Source: Isoetes taiwanensis (taxonomy: Eukaryota; Streptophyta; Lycopodiopsida; Isoetales; Isoetaceae). Taken from it: 64,000 bases of DNA. Below are positions 45,616 to 58,053 of the stretch, one piece after another (the first letter of the stretch is position 1; each line of letters opens with the position of its first letter). The stretch covers positions 28,566,271 to 28,630,270 of the forward strand of contig JAJEKV010000006.1 of NCBI GenBank assembly GCA_021234155.1, written 5' to 3'. Below the pieces are notes generated by a model. That model made no database searches, was not told where the DNA came from, and worked only from the letters and a program-made list of their open reading frames with translations. Both the position numbers and the translations under genes were made by a program.

Positions 45616-47640
45616 TTAATGAGAAATGGGTTGTTAAATAAAATGAAATGGATAAGCAAAAAAACATTCATAGATATTTTCTTTTCTCTAACCAAGCCTT
45701 CGAACATCAAGATCTGATAGTGAATGCCTTAGTAATGGTAACCCTTGTATTTTAACAAATATCATTTCTATATATTTGCGTGTTTACTTTTGTCATCTAT
45801 CCCTACTGGAACATAAACGTAAGTATGTTGCAAATCTTAGCATCATAGTATCTTCACAACAATCTAATATGTTTCTTTTTGTGGAACCCCACAGAACAAG
45901 TAACTGTATTAGAAACATGGAAATTTACAAAAACAAAAGTTCAAGTAGGAAATCACCAAAGGAAAAAAAAAACTTGTTACACAATAATGTTATAGCCAAT
46001 CTAATTGTTTCGTACATCGTCTCAGTCTCAGTAGTTTAACTTGAATTAGTAAAACTAAAAATTATTCTTGTGGGCCTTGAATGATAATGACCGGCCACAG
46101 ACTAACATCCAAATATAGGAGTATCTTAGGCATGGCAGAGTCCACTTTATAGAGCCCAATGGTTAGAACAATAGATGGCATCCCAAAAAAAAAAAAAAAA
46201 AAAAGAAGGGAAGGGAAAAAAGGAAATGAAAATTGATGGAGCACAAGATGAAGCAATTTTTATGGGCATCCTATTGGTTTTTTTTTTTATCTTATACCAT
46301 TTTACAATTTCACAAGCGTAACATATGGTGTGGCACTTTTGGGTCATGTCAAACTTTTGTCACAGTTGTATGGTATGCTCAATTAATTATGTTACTGGAA
46401 AAGGACAAATTATGTTGTTAGCACATTGGAAGATGAAAAGAAATTGAAGAATATTGCATGTGCAAGAAAAGGTCCAAAGGGTAGGGTCTATATAGACAAG
46501 AATAATCAATTTTGTTCCATTTACCAATAATGGGCCCCTGGTTAGCATTGCCATCTGCGCACATAAAACATTGGGGATTCAACTAGCTGCAGATCCCATA
46601 TTTGGGGATAAATGTATGAAATTAGTCTAACATGTGCTTAATGGGTCCCCTGTTGGGTTTCTAGTGTTAAATGAAGTAAATAAAACGTATTTATTAAGCT
46701 CCAGCTTTTCATGAAGCTATGTTCAAAGAAGGTTATATTATATTCATATCAGTGGTTAGTTAATCAGGTTTAGTATATCGTGTTTTTTGTTGACTTGGGA
46801 TAAAATGCAACAAGATTTGACATGGTCCCTTCGCATGTAGGAGACAAGTTCTACCTTCCATTAATAGAAAGATGAAATGTTTACAAACATCAAGGAATTA
46901 TTAAATATGATAATTAGGAGGACACGCTTGTGTAAATCAAGAAAATTATTGCTTTATAATTGTCAACATCGTTACTTATGATACATGAGAGTGATGTGAA
47001 TTTGGGGGAGAAGAGAAATATGTGAAAATTAATAGTAAAATATGCCATCTAAACCAACTCTTTATGTTTTAATAATCTAAACCCTTGAACTTAATACATG
47101 CACTTGACAATGCTTAAAAGAGCTTAGCTTACACATCAAAGTCAAAACAAGACGCTTACAAATTGCAATCCTTATCTCTCCCATTGGGAGGATATCTATG
47201 TAATATGAAAAATAACGTTTGATGTATTCTCCAATTTTGGTTCTTGCGTTAACAATGAACATGTTTTGGTCACAAATTGTTTTCGTTGTTTCACCTTCAG
47301 TTGGATTGAATGACCATAATCACACTACATTCAATATTCAATGTGTTATCACTAAACCAAACTCCAAGAAGCAACACCATTTAATAGACAATTAATTAGC
47401 ACCACAGTGTGTTTTGGATATCTTAGTACATCCCACTAGCAACATCACCGAATGGCCAAGCTTCAATAGTATAACATAGAATTGTACTTCCCTTGCTTAA
47501 ATATTCAAAAGTGCAAGATAACTTGTGTCACATGTTGAATCTGCTTCCCCAAGTTCTATAGGTGACTTTTGAGCCATTAATTCTTTAGAAATAAGTTTTG
47601 CATCACATTAATATGTACAAATATGCAAATATACAATTCC
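45616..47640. other. No identifiable gene
   Basis: AT-rich DNA with an A-run at 46185-46204. Frames present lack domains. Confidence 0.4.
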
Positions 47641-47644
47641 TTGC

Positions 47645-47810
47645 AAACCGTAAAAGTTTTCTCGTGGAAACCCTTCCAAGGTGGGTTTCTTAATCCCAAG
47701 CAGCAAACCCTTCACAAGTGGGTTTTTTAATACCAAGCAGCACAAATTATAAAGGTTTTCCCCCTGGAAACCCTTCCAAGGCGAGTTTTTTAATCCCAAG
47801 AAGCAATTGG
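47645..47810. repeat. Three units of a GTGGGTTTCTTAATCCCAAG repeat
   Basis: Variants start at 47681, 47718 and 47781. GGAAACCCTTCCAAGG precedes the first and third and is shared with the 22.5-kb repeat. Confidence 0.7.
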
Positions 47811-49737
47811 TGTGCTGTGCTCTATCAAGTCCCATACACCTTTTAGTCCCCGTGGACTATAAAATTCAATTCTAAAGTTTCTATGTAGACATCTTTCTCG
47901 CAAAGTTTCTATGTAGACACTCATAGCACTTTATTTAGGTTGAATATAAGATAGGTAGACAAATATGGCAATACTTGAAGATCTTCCACAATGAGATACT
48001 CCCAGCATACCGTTTCAACCTCCAAAAATTGTTTCGTGAGTAAGCTACAACCTTGCAAAATCCACATGCCATAGCTTTTTTGTTTAATTACAATTTGGTG
48101 TGCACCATGGTATAAAAACAAATATAGTAAGATGCAATAGTATGCACGGATCAAGCCATAGCATGATTAGTTGCCCATGCCTCACAAGTTGAAGCTAATG
48201 GGGTTGGCACTTAAAAACCATTTTCTAGTAAGACTACTATACTACTTCGAAGGTGTAGACAAGTCAAGACAATTGAAAAATTCAATATTACCTCCTCTGC
48301 TTATAAGCTGCTTTTTTGAAACACATGTTTGTAACGTGGCTCATCTAAAAGCACAAGGGACTGAAAAAAGATGAGACAGAATACCAATAAATGCAAATTC
48401 CAGTGTAGAATCTAAATCATAATAGCACATAAACGTACTATATACATTTTCCATGATACTTTGTCATGAGTATGCAGAAGTTATAGAAAAAAGGGAAAAC
48501 CTGCTGCTGCAACCTCTTTTTCCTGCTACAGAAAAAAGGCCTCAGGAAGGAGGAGAAAATTTACTGTGGCAATTCAGATGCCAAAGAGGGCGTTACAGAT
48601 GGATGTAGCAGCACGGTTACAGGGAGTAAAAAAGGAGAAGAATTGTAAGAAAAGAAATAAATATTCACCTGTGTGTAGATCATAATGCCCAGATCAATAA
48701 TGGTCTTCAGTAACAATCATACCCCACACCATTTGCCTTAAATTCCACGGCTGGGATGTGTGCATCATCCATATCTACTGTTCCTGAAACCGACAAGGGG
48801 ACCCGTCTGCAGCCATGTTGGGGATCTCAGAAGATGCTCTGCATATCAACATATGTGTCACTTATCTTACAAATCCACATAAAAAAGGTGCTACTGGAAA
48901 TATATTTTAAAACAAGGATCAAGGATCTCCTCCTGTCTGAGACACTGGAGAAATAAAAATAAAATAAAAAGAAAGAAATAAAAACTTAAACAGCCAAAAG
49001 AAACACTCTTTCTTTTAAGTGCAATATAAATGTTTTATTCTGGTTGCTGAATATTGAAACAAAAGCCTAGTTAATCAACCATCAGTAACACATTTAACTG
49101 TAAACTCTCCAAAGTTATTATTCAAACAAAACCTAAAAGGAACACATTTAGCTGTAATTATAGCCAAGCCTGCCTAGAAACTATTCTCCAGCATAAACCT
49201 ACTTAAAAGTGAAGAAAACACACTTAAAGTACTTAAAGCAGTTTAAATATTGGTCAAAGAATAATTCAAACAGAAAAGCTGCTTGCCTGGAGAAAAAGAA
49301 GACACAGTGTGATGCAGGTAAACGCATGCAGTCCGGCTTCCTTGTGCGCGAAGAAAAGATCCAGATGATTCCAGAATCAGGAATTGGCCGACCTGCAGGC
49401 CGTTTTGGATGCAGTTCCATGCAGAGCAAATTTGCAGGCAGGATTAGAAAGAGACAGGCCAGAATAATGGGGCCGTTTGTCTTGCTCACCTTTTTTTTAA
49501 GGATGATAGCCGGCAGCTGCAGCAGAGCACGGCCCTGCCAGAACCTCCATAGCTGACCTTGTGACGCCAGCCCTGCCGCCCACGTGTATTGTGTTGTAAA
49601 ACCCTAATGCTTTCGTCACCGTCCCACCACTGGCGAAAACAGGACAAACAAATGGTGGCTTGCCGTTAAATGTTTATTTACAATAAACATAACATTACAT
49701 AACATTATAATATAGGATAAATTTATCCGGGTGGCTT
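47811..49737. other. No supported gene
   Basis: A 30-bp duplication around AAGTTTCTATGTAGACA lies at about 47876-47925. Both-strand frames at 49199-49556 overlap each other; see the rejected list. Confidence 0.4.
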
Positions 49738-49740
49738 TTA

Positions 49741-49906
49741 GGGACGCCTCACATGCCACCGGCAAGTTTTTGCCCGACGTCAAGCCGTTCGAGACGCTTA
49801 GGTGTAAACTACTCCAGCAGTTCAGGGACGAACGGCTCAGATGTCAAACCGGCCGTCTCAGATCAACTACATGTGAATAGCTAAAAATTTACATGTGAGG
49901 CGCCTC
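49741..49906. mobile_element. Tourist-like MITE 1, 166 bp
   Basis: Left end GGGACGCCTCACATG, right end (reverse-complemented) GAGGCGCCTCACATG, flanked by TTA at 49738-49740 and 49907-49909. No coding capacity. Confidence 0.7.
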
Positions 49907-49909
49907 TTA

Positions 49910-50280
49910 GAGCCCGATCACATGCCATATCGCCGGAGATGGGCCCTGTTATACCCTGTGCAAATTAAGGATGGTGGTGACGGTGGGAGTAAAAGTGTGA
50001 GGCATTTTACACGATGGTTAGGATGGGTTCAAATGTAACCATCGTCGAAGAGAGGCCCTGTTTTGCCCTGTACTTTTTGGTGCGTGTAAAAGGGCTTGCG
50101 TTTTTTACGTGATGGTGAGGGTTGCCATTGTGCATGTGAAACGGTCTTATGACTGCGATCACAACCCTCACCTCATGTAAAATCTCTCGCTATTTTACGT
50201 CCACCATCACAAGCCATCGGTCATTTTATACGAGGTATAACAGGGCCTCTCTCCAACGACTGTCTCATGTGAACCGGCTC
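49910..50280. mobile_element. Tourist-like MITE 2, 371 bp
   Basis: Left end GAGCCCGATCACATG, right end (reverse-complemented) GAGCCGGTTCACATG, flanked by TTA at 49907-49909 and 50281-50283. Similarity between the arms continues inward through GGCCCTGTTATACC, and a third copy of that phrase lies at about 50054. It shares one TTA with MITE 1 and similar ends. Confidence 0.75.
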
Positions 50281-50283
50281 TTA

Positions 50284-51461
50284 AGAACAATCCGTCACGA
50301 TCATTTCTATTTTTTTACACTATATGTAGAGAAGTAAATTTACTACTCGAACTTTGCCACGACCATTTCTCTTTTTCAACACCCTTTGTGTTGGGAAGTA
50401 AACTCCTCCTCGAACTTTTGACCAAATTCAACTGAGAAGTAAATTACTCCTTGAACTTTTGACCAAATCCAATTGTTTCTACTTGTATCTCTTAGTCTAT
50501 CCATTGGACCAGCTGAATTTATACAACAGCAATAACATTAACATGTTAAGATGATAAAGTACCTTTTAGTATATACTGGATGCATGGTAAGCAAATGAAA
50601 TTGAGCAGGAACACATAGAAGCATTGCATCCTGCTTTCTTGTGCCATGCCATTATGCAACCGAAAAACTAACTTTAAGTTAAACCAAAGATGGAAAGTCT
50701 TAACCCTCGCTTTCAGGATTAGAGCCCATAAATCTACAAATCAGAAACAACCTAAAAAAACAATCTAAAAAGCAAAGAAACACAGTGAGAGCCAGATTTG
50801 AGTCAAGTCTGAATATTACAGCCTATTGTAGGTCAAAAAACTCCATTTTTAAGGGCTCAAAGCTATCACATATGGCCTAAAGTAGCAAAATTATCATAGG
50901 CGTTAGCAGATATATTTACTATCGTTTCATGCATTGAATTCTTATGCATGTTTTCATATCCTCTTTATCACACTGACATTGAAAAACTATTGCAAACCAT
51001 TGGCTGCTAACATAAAGAAAAAACAGATGAATCTACTACCGTGGCAATGTAAATTTCAAATAGGAAAAGTGATGTCCTATCTGAGAAAAGCCTTCTTACA
51101 CGAGAACAATGTAAAAAAGAATTGTAAGAGCTAAATCACATTTCATGCACATGGGTTGTGCGGCTGAAACCTTACTCATCCATATGCATTTATTGTCTTT
51201 GGGTTTCGAGGTCAATAGGAGGTCTGCGGGGAAAATAAGCATGAATTCATTAATTAGAAAATGTGTTTTCTCGTTCGAGAACCGAAATAGGTCGCCCGAG
51301 CGGTCGTGAAACGAGGATTTAATGTCCTTTTGCACCAAAATGAACTAGTATGAGAGCACTATCGTAGAAACTTTAATTGGCGCGAGATCGAGCATTCTTT
51401 CTATAATTAGCGTGCTAAATGACAGCATTAGACCAGGCATGTCATTATCACTAGTGGTCCA
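50284..51461. other. No identifiable gene
   Basis: Near 50340-50450 a phrase AAGTAAATTACTCCTTGAAC recurs in variants, a small local repeat. Otherwise unremarkable AT-rich DNA. Confidence 0.4.
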
Positions 51462-51590
51462 AAAGATCGCGGTGGCGATCTTTAAATGGTCGGGCATAGC
51501 CTAAAAATCTATGAACCTGCTGTGGGCAGCTGTAGCATTTGACAAAAAAACCTCCCGCTATTAGCTCAAGGAAATCGCGGCCGCGATTTC
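51462..51590. repeat. Two CpG palindromes
   Basis: AAAGATCGCGGTGGCGATCTTT (split as AAAGATCGC/GCGATCTTT arms, 51462-51483) and GAAATCGCGGCCGCGATTTC (51571-51590, perfect 20 bp) stand in AT-rich DNA. Related forms occur at about 53704 and 55596. Confidence 0.8.
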
Positions 51591-51772
51591 TTTTATTGCT
51601 ATTGTTAATACCAGATTCATAAATTAATATTCTCTTAGAAGGACACTCGACAAAAAATTACAAAAACTTAAACGATTATATTTCATAAAATGTCTTGAAA
51701 ATAAGCTTCACATTTATGAATGATAGTGAAACATTACATTTGCATTTGAAAACAAAGTTTACAGTCTAAGTA

Positions 51773-54700
51773 TTACTGTGTCTCTTGTACTGAGTCTGGA
51801 GCAATTCCCAATTCATTCTCCATTCTGGCCACATGTTCAGCGCCTCTTGCAATAGTCTGGGAGAAGTCCATTTCGGTATAGCCTGTTGTATCACGGTATA
51901 TCAGCGTTCATTGCAAGCGACCAAGCCCGATGCAAGTGGCACCTCCTCATAAGATTCATCATCTTGGGGTGTTCCATGCATCTCGTCCAATTTCATGGCA
52001 AATTCACATGAATCTGTTTGTTTTAAATCTTTTGTGGAGCTGTCCGTTTCTAGCTCCGTTTTTGGTCGAAAACACCCATATATTCAAATTGTTTGCCAGA
52101 CAACAAGGGCATGACATTATCCAGACTCTGGTTTAGTGACTCGAGCTTTTGGAATTGAGGATCCAGTGCATCAAGTGTTTTCGCGGTGCCCTCTATCAGG
52201 TCTCTGGTCTCTTGAAGGCTCTGCTCAAAACCTTTCTCGTCTAGCTTATCCAATAGTTCATCCATTTTGCTAATATCCGTATGCTGAGTGATATTCAAAT
52301 CCGGCTTCTCGAGGTTAGACAATACATCTGGTTTGTTTTCCTCAACTTTTTCTTCCACGCTAGGGGTAAGCATTTTCTCTAGGGTCTCAAAGAAAGCATT
52401 CAAAAACCGACGTACCTTGTCGTCGAATTCAAAACTTCTGTGCGTTTGCCTTGCATCATTGCTACTCTTGAGAATTTGTCCCATGGAAAAAAGAAATCAA
52501 ACGCCATCATCTCGGCACTAGTTCTTTCACCATCGGTAGACATAAGAGGTTTTTGCACGTGATTTAAGCACAAAGTCTCCTTCAATACACCCCAAGTATA
52601 CTTTGGTTTTGCCGGTGAAGTATTGTAAATATTACGCTTGGTTTTTGGCGTCCACTTCCTCATTGCCTATTATTTCATATTTAGGAAGCGGGGGTGCTCT
52701 TGGGCGGCTTGTGACCGGTGCCGGTCGGAGTTCAACTTGGGAACAATTGGTATTACCGAGGCCCATTTCTATTGACAAACATATGTGTGGCGTAATATTG
52801 AAACTCTTTCACATTTTTTGTTGATCCATCCTTGCTCTTCATAAGCTCCAATTGACACATGAGACCCACGATTTGTTTACGGCGATGCAGGCGATTCGGA
52901 AGTTCTTGCCGACCTCATAAAAATTACAAGATGATATACTTTGGCGTTGTGATCCACCGCAATCTGTTAAATAAATCACGATATTTTTTACTTCCCAAAT
53001 TGTATTAAAAGTAGCATGTCAATAAAGACCATCGTTGCATTTTCTTGTCGGAGTCTTTGTGATGGGAATACTGCTTGTAGTTACATGATGCCTGAGTTTC
53101 TTTTGGTCTTCGATGCTTGGCGCTTCCTGCGGCGCGATTATAGATCTGATTGCCTCAAAAGGCACTAGGAAGATTACCACGGGGCGTTTTCTTTATTGTA
53201 ATTTGCCTTTATGTATTCAAAATCCGTGTCGAGATGCTCAAAAGCCTATCCTCGGTCAAATCGGGAAAATGAGACACCAACTCTTGAAAGTGGCATATTC
53301 TTTGTCGAGCACTGCTTGTTTGAATAGGATAGCGCCGCCATGATGAGATATAGCGTCCTAATATCTAGGGCTCGATGTCCAACGGCCGAATCTGCGCGTA
53401 TCCTTCTTGAACCTTCAAAGAAGGTTTGCCTTCCAAATTTAAGTCCATCAATAAAGGAAACTTCATCGTTATTCATCCCAAGGAGATACCTAAAGAAAGG
53501 TCTTATTAAAGAATTCTTTCTTTGGGCTTATCGGCAATTCTCCATGAATTATCCTTGACTTACATCCAGGCCCAATGAGCAACAACTTGGTTAGCCGACC
53601 AAGTCGATTCCCATAAAAATGAATTGCTTCTCATCTTTTAATTCTTTGACCTTCAAAGTAGTGGTGCATAACATCAACAAAATCACTGAAAAAGCGATGG
53701 TTAGGATCGCGGCGACGCGATCTTCTCAAGCAATAAGAAGCGAAATAAAGCAAAGTGTAGCAAAAAAAAATACCTTCAAGCCCGAAGTTACGTTTGTTCT
53801 GTTGGGCCTTGTGGTTGCAGCCAAAAAGCTTTGTCTTGATTTCTCAAGCTGTTGGAGTTTTTCGATCGGAGGCTCCACGTAAGCGATGTCGACTATTATT
53901 TAGATTACCTTTGTATAGAAATTTGGATATATTCTTTATCAGTGAGATTTCCATTCGGGGATCTGGACCTCCTCCTCGCATAGGCTTTATGAAACTCTAG
54001 ACATTGGCGAGCTCTCCTACCATTGAAAGGAGAACACAGCGGCAAAGATCTTTGTGGTTTCGGATATAATATAAAAATTTTCCAACGGATCCTCGGCTTT
54101 GACCAAGTTACTCGTTTCTTTGCATGAAACATTAAGTGTTACCGTCGACCACCACGAACAAAAAGCAAAGATAGGATCGAAAGGCACCAAGTCTGCGGTG
54201 TTAGAACTTGATTGGACATGTTTTGAAGCTCTTGACCAGCGTGTGCACATGATCATTGGGCGATGCACATTGTGTCATATTAGGGAGGCGGTTCATAATA
54301 AAAATGCGGCCGTCATAAACCGGTTTACACCCATAGGATAAAACTTTTAAATTGCTCGGTTTCAGTCTTTGTCGCTTTCGGCAAGTTTCTTCTCTTCTTC
54401 TGGATTAAATTTCAAAGCATCGGGGAATCCCTAGCGGTATCGGCCATGTCGAGCGAATGATCTTTGCATTGTGTCGGTCGGATGGCCGAAGGAGTTGTGG
54501 ATCAGGGATGGGATCTCTACATTGAATGATGGCAATTTTATTTTAAATGGTTTGATTTTCTTAGGCGGAGGATCAGCAGTCTTTGGCATAATCATCTTGG
54601 TAGCCCGTGGGATGCGACAGCGGCCGGATCGATCGCGATTAACCGGGTGTAATGGGATCTTCGAGCTCAACAGGGAACTTAGGAGCAGATGATTCGCCTA

Positions 54701-55800
54701 ATGTAGCTAATGGGATCACGGTCCTTTTCTTTGCTGTCACTCGCAACCAGTTGGTATCCATCCTCTGTGGCATCTTGTTATCTCTTCTGGCCTTGATAGC
54801 ACAGGACGGAGGTTTTTGTCGGAGGCTAAGCCATTTTACGCATTCTTGAAGCCTACCAGTATATCCCTGTTTCCTTTAATACCTGACAGCGTTAATGAAT
54901 CATAGGAAGGGAGGGTCCAGCCAAACCCCTTTGCGCTAGTTGGTGCCCCTTTACCCTTTGGAAGGTTTGTTAAGTCTTGCTTGCAAGCATCATATTCGAG
55001 GTCATAGCTTTGCCCGGTAAAATGTATTCAACAAATGCCAAGCTGTTGTGTGTCCTCCTGCTGCGGATAAAGAAAGTCTGGGCGTTGTTCTTAGTCCCTT
55101 CCACATGGCTATGGCGATACCTATTTGTTCGAAAGATTCAATATCCTTGCCATTCCTTATAAATAGGCATAAATCCTTTCTTGATCACCCTTTGTGGGTA
55201 TAGCACGCACAATTTCTATGCACCACTTACGGGTAGGGCCGGGGAGTTACTATCACGAATGGGCTCCGCGTTGAGACCCGCGGTACAACTCGAGCTGCGA
55301 GAAAAAAAGGTATCAACAAAAATATTTGGAGGCATAGACAACCTAAGAGATAAAGAAAATGTGACCCTTGATATCTCAACACTTGGGTTAAATGGTTGAT
55401 ACTATTGACAAAACAAATTCTAATCGGGGAACATTATTGGCCAAGTTCTTCTACAAAAGGAAGCCTGACGATTTGTTCAAAACCATAAACCATAAAAGTA
55501 CTAAAAGGCGGCAACCTAACCATTTAGAACTAAACAAAAGCGTTCGGCGTTTCTTACAAGCACACCGGTTATTACCTACACCACGAAATTGCTAGAGATC
55601 CGCGGCGCGATCCTTGAACAAGGCACATTATGCTAAATTTATGGCGTGGTCGCGATCGTGTCGGCGTGGCGGAGCCTAAAACTATGTAATGGAGTGCTTC
55701 GACTCGGCCTTTGCTAAAAGCGCGGAAAAATACCTTGTTGGAGAAAGGTGGCGAGTCATGATGTTGATTCACGGGCCTTGTAGCGGATTAGGTCGGCCCG
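51773..55800 (-). pseudogene. Unrecognised minus-strand coding remnants, possibly one gene or element
   Basis: A series of minus-strand segments look protein-like but are split by stops and shifts. From 5' to 3' they include IKLPSFNVEIPSLIHNSFG (about 54.5 kb), RARQCLEFHKAYARRR and NLTDKEYIQISIQR (about 53.95 kb), VEPPIEKLQQLEKSRQSF (about 53.85 kb), MNNDEVSFIDGLKFGRQ (about 53.45 kb), a Glu-rich coiled-coil stretch at 52050-52484 (VRRFLNAFFETLEKML, DKLDEKGFEQSLQETRDL) and a terminal EHVARMENELGIAPDS before a stop at 51773-51775. Possible introns exist. I recognise no family. It may be a decayed retroelement polyprotein or a host gene relic. Confidence 0.4.
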
Positions 55801-55869
55801 TATTTGGAAAGTTTAGCGAAATTTTAGAGAGTGAATATAAATAGGAAGTGAATTTATAATGTGAGCGGG

Positions 55870-56140
55870 GAATTAATGCAGGCGGCGTAACGACGGCCAT
55901 GAACATTAATGACGGCATTAATGAACGGTATTAATGACTGACGGCGTGGGCATTAATGACGGCCGTCATTAATGAGGGCATTAATGAACGATATTAATGA
56001 CTGATGGGCGCATTAATGACTGACGGCCGTGAACATTGTGGGTAATTAGTGAATGGGATTGACAACGACGGGCGTTAATATTGGGGGGCATTAATGGCCC
56101 GACATCGCATTAATGGCGGCGTCGGATGTCGGCCGGACGG
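55870..56140. repeat. CATTAATGA-rich degenerate array
   Basis: CATTAATG or GTATTAATGA occurs about a dozen times, mixed with GACGGCC and GCGTC words, at irregular 12-25 bp spacing. The array precedes the LTR at 56311. Confidence 0.75.
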
Positions 56141-56310
56141 CAGGCGGTGTAAGACGAGGATAAAATTGACGGTTCCGCTCTGGATGTCTTTATGTCAGCA
56201 ACAGTCAACGTCAAGGTAATGTCAGGTCGTAACCATAATTACTCATGCAGGGAGGACGATAACTGCATTTCTGAATTCAAATTCATGCATTTTCGAATTC
56301 AAATTCATAC

Positions 56311-57866
56311 ATGTGACGTTCCAGCACATTATCTGGTCCTAGGGCGTATCTTGTCTTGCCGATCCATAGCGTACCATACTCCGGCCAGGCGTGTGCGTAG
56401 CGGATAACGGTAAAAGTAGCCCTAGGGGCAACTTGCTAGGAGTGTTCATATATTATTAATGTGCACATGTGCACATTAATGTGAGCACACCTTTCCATGT
56501 TGGCATATTTTGCCACCTAGCCATTAAAGGCAAGTGGGGCCTTTCAATTATCCCACATGCCAAAATGGGTAGTGGAAACCCTAGCCTAAACCCCATGTCT
56601 ATTTAGGGTAGGAAAACCCTAGCTTGCTAGTTTTTTAGATCCTTAGGGTTTTAGCTCGGTTTTGGCTGCCCGAGGAGCCAAAACCCAGCCTCGAGCTCCG
56701 CCCAAAGCGAATTGCGCCATCGGTTCCCACAATTGATCAGCCCGGCGAGGATGGTTGAACTTCGGTCGGGAGGAAACCACTCAAGGATCAGGTATTTGGT
56801 CAATTTAATAGCTTAAGGCGTCTTCTAGTCATAGAATCGATGAGTTTAGACTATTAAGTTGCCCATAGCGACTATCTAGATCTTAGATCTGGGACACTAA
56901 CTAAAGAACCTAACTCTATGATTAGATCTAGTCTTTGGTTCTTACGTGATGTATTTGGATGATGTATTTACGTGAACTCCTTGTATTGGGAAGGGGGTAG
57001 AGGCTCTAAAGCTTGTAGTTGATGCTCCTAGAGTAGCCTCTCTAGCTACTTGTAGATTGACTGTGTGCAAGAGCCACACACAGTTCTTGGTGAAGGGGCG
57101 GGCCCGGGCTGAGAAGGAGGTTCATGTTACGACTCTTGAGCGATCCCTCACGGTGTGTAAAAACCTCACAGGGATCATTGTGACTAGGCCTAATGGCTTA
57201 CCGAGTCTTGGGTAAGGCATGGGCTCGACACCCCGTGAAGTGGTGTACACTTTCCGGTGGGTTCGGTCGAATCTGGGCGGTGGCCCTCTAGTCACCTTGA
57301 GTCGGCATGTAGATCTGGGAGGGAGTGATCCCTACACGCCCCATCGGGGCTGGGATGATGACCCGGGGAATAGCCCTTACGGCTATGCACCCGTGAGGGC
57401 TCTGATCCGGTCCAGACACTTTTCAGCCTACTACGCAAAGTGTGCCGCGGGGAGGGGCGGATGGAGTGGACAACCCTATGCCATGTTCTTATGCCCGTAA
57501 ATCCATTGCCATGAATTACATGCGCAATGAACTCTACGGAGGCCCAAGCGTCGATCGTTCCCTTGAGTCGAGCCTTGGGTAGGATTCCCTATGTGATGTC
57601 TTTGATCATTGTCTATCACGGATGTTGATATACCACCCTTAGGGTGGATGGAGGATTATGTTGTGTCTTGACATGTATATTTAACCTTCCAGCGACTAGG
57701 TAGGCCACGAGGGAGGCGGGGTAGAATGACACCTTCACTCTTCCCACTTTGGGACTGGTTGCAGGTGCGATGATACATGGAGGCCCTATCGGCATGGAGC
57801 TGGTGTGGGGAAGAACTCTGTTTGTGTATGGGTGAGAACACCGTATCACAGTAGGGGCGTCCGCGA
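56311..57866 (+). mobile_element. LTR related to the 13.6-kb LTR, opposite orientation
   Basis: It starts TGTGACGTTCC, the same end as the other LTR, and shares several blocks with its reverse complement: TTGTATTGGGAAGGGGG, GATGCTCCTAG, GGGGCGGATGGAGTGG and CCACCCTTAGGGTGG (versus CTACCCTTCGAG). It ends just before ATGGTATCGAGCAATGTTCTTGG, which mirrors the other element's ATGGTATCAGAGCAATGTTCTTAG. AATGTGCACATGTGCACATT at about 56459 is a perfect palindrome. The exact right boundary is uncertain by about 15 bp. Confidence 0.7.
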
Positions 57867-57955
57867 TGGTATCGAGCAATGTTCTTGGAGACCAAGACCA
57901 AAGCGACCATGCTCCCGATGGTACTAACTTGATAGGATCCTCAAGCCTCGAAAAG
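57867..57955 (+). other. Primer-site region of the + strand LTR element
   Basis: TGGTATCGAGC at 57868 is a one-base-deleted tRNA-Met primer site. The matching internal sequence stops near 57955, where a different repeat begins, so a nested insertion is likely. Confidence 0.55.
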
Positions 57956-58053
57956 TGGGAAATTTTTTTCTCATCTTAGTAGTTTATGCTAAGCTAGTAA
58001 CAATTAAGTGAATTGGAATCTAACAAGATTAAAAGAATGAGCCAAAATTTTTC

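Noticed and set aside
49199-49556. Overlapping + and - strand frames; the minus one begins with a signal-peptide-like hydrophobic stretch and contains GRPIPDSG, recalling secreted peptide precursors
   Set aside because: The minus frame starts at GTG, not ATG, and the GTGAGC there looks like a splice donor. The motif match is too short, and no family signature supports either frame.
55870-56140. CRISPR-like or satellite array
   Set aside because: Spacing and unit length are irregular, there is no repeat-spacer structure, and the setting is a plant nuclear genome.
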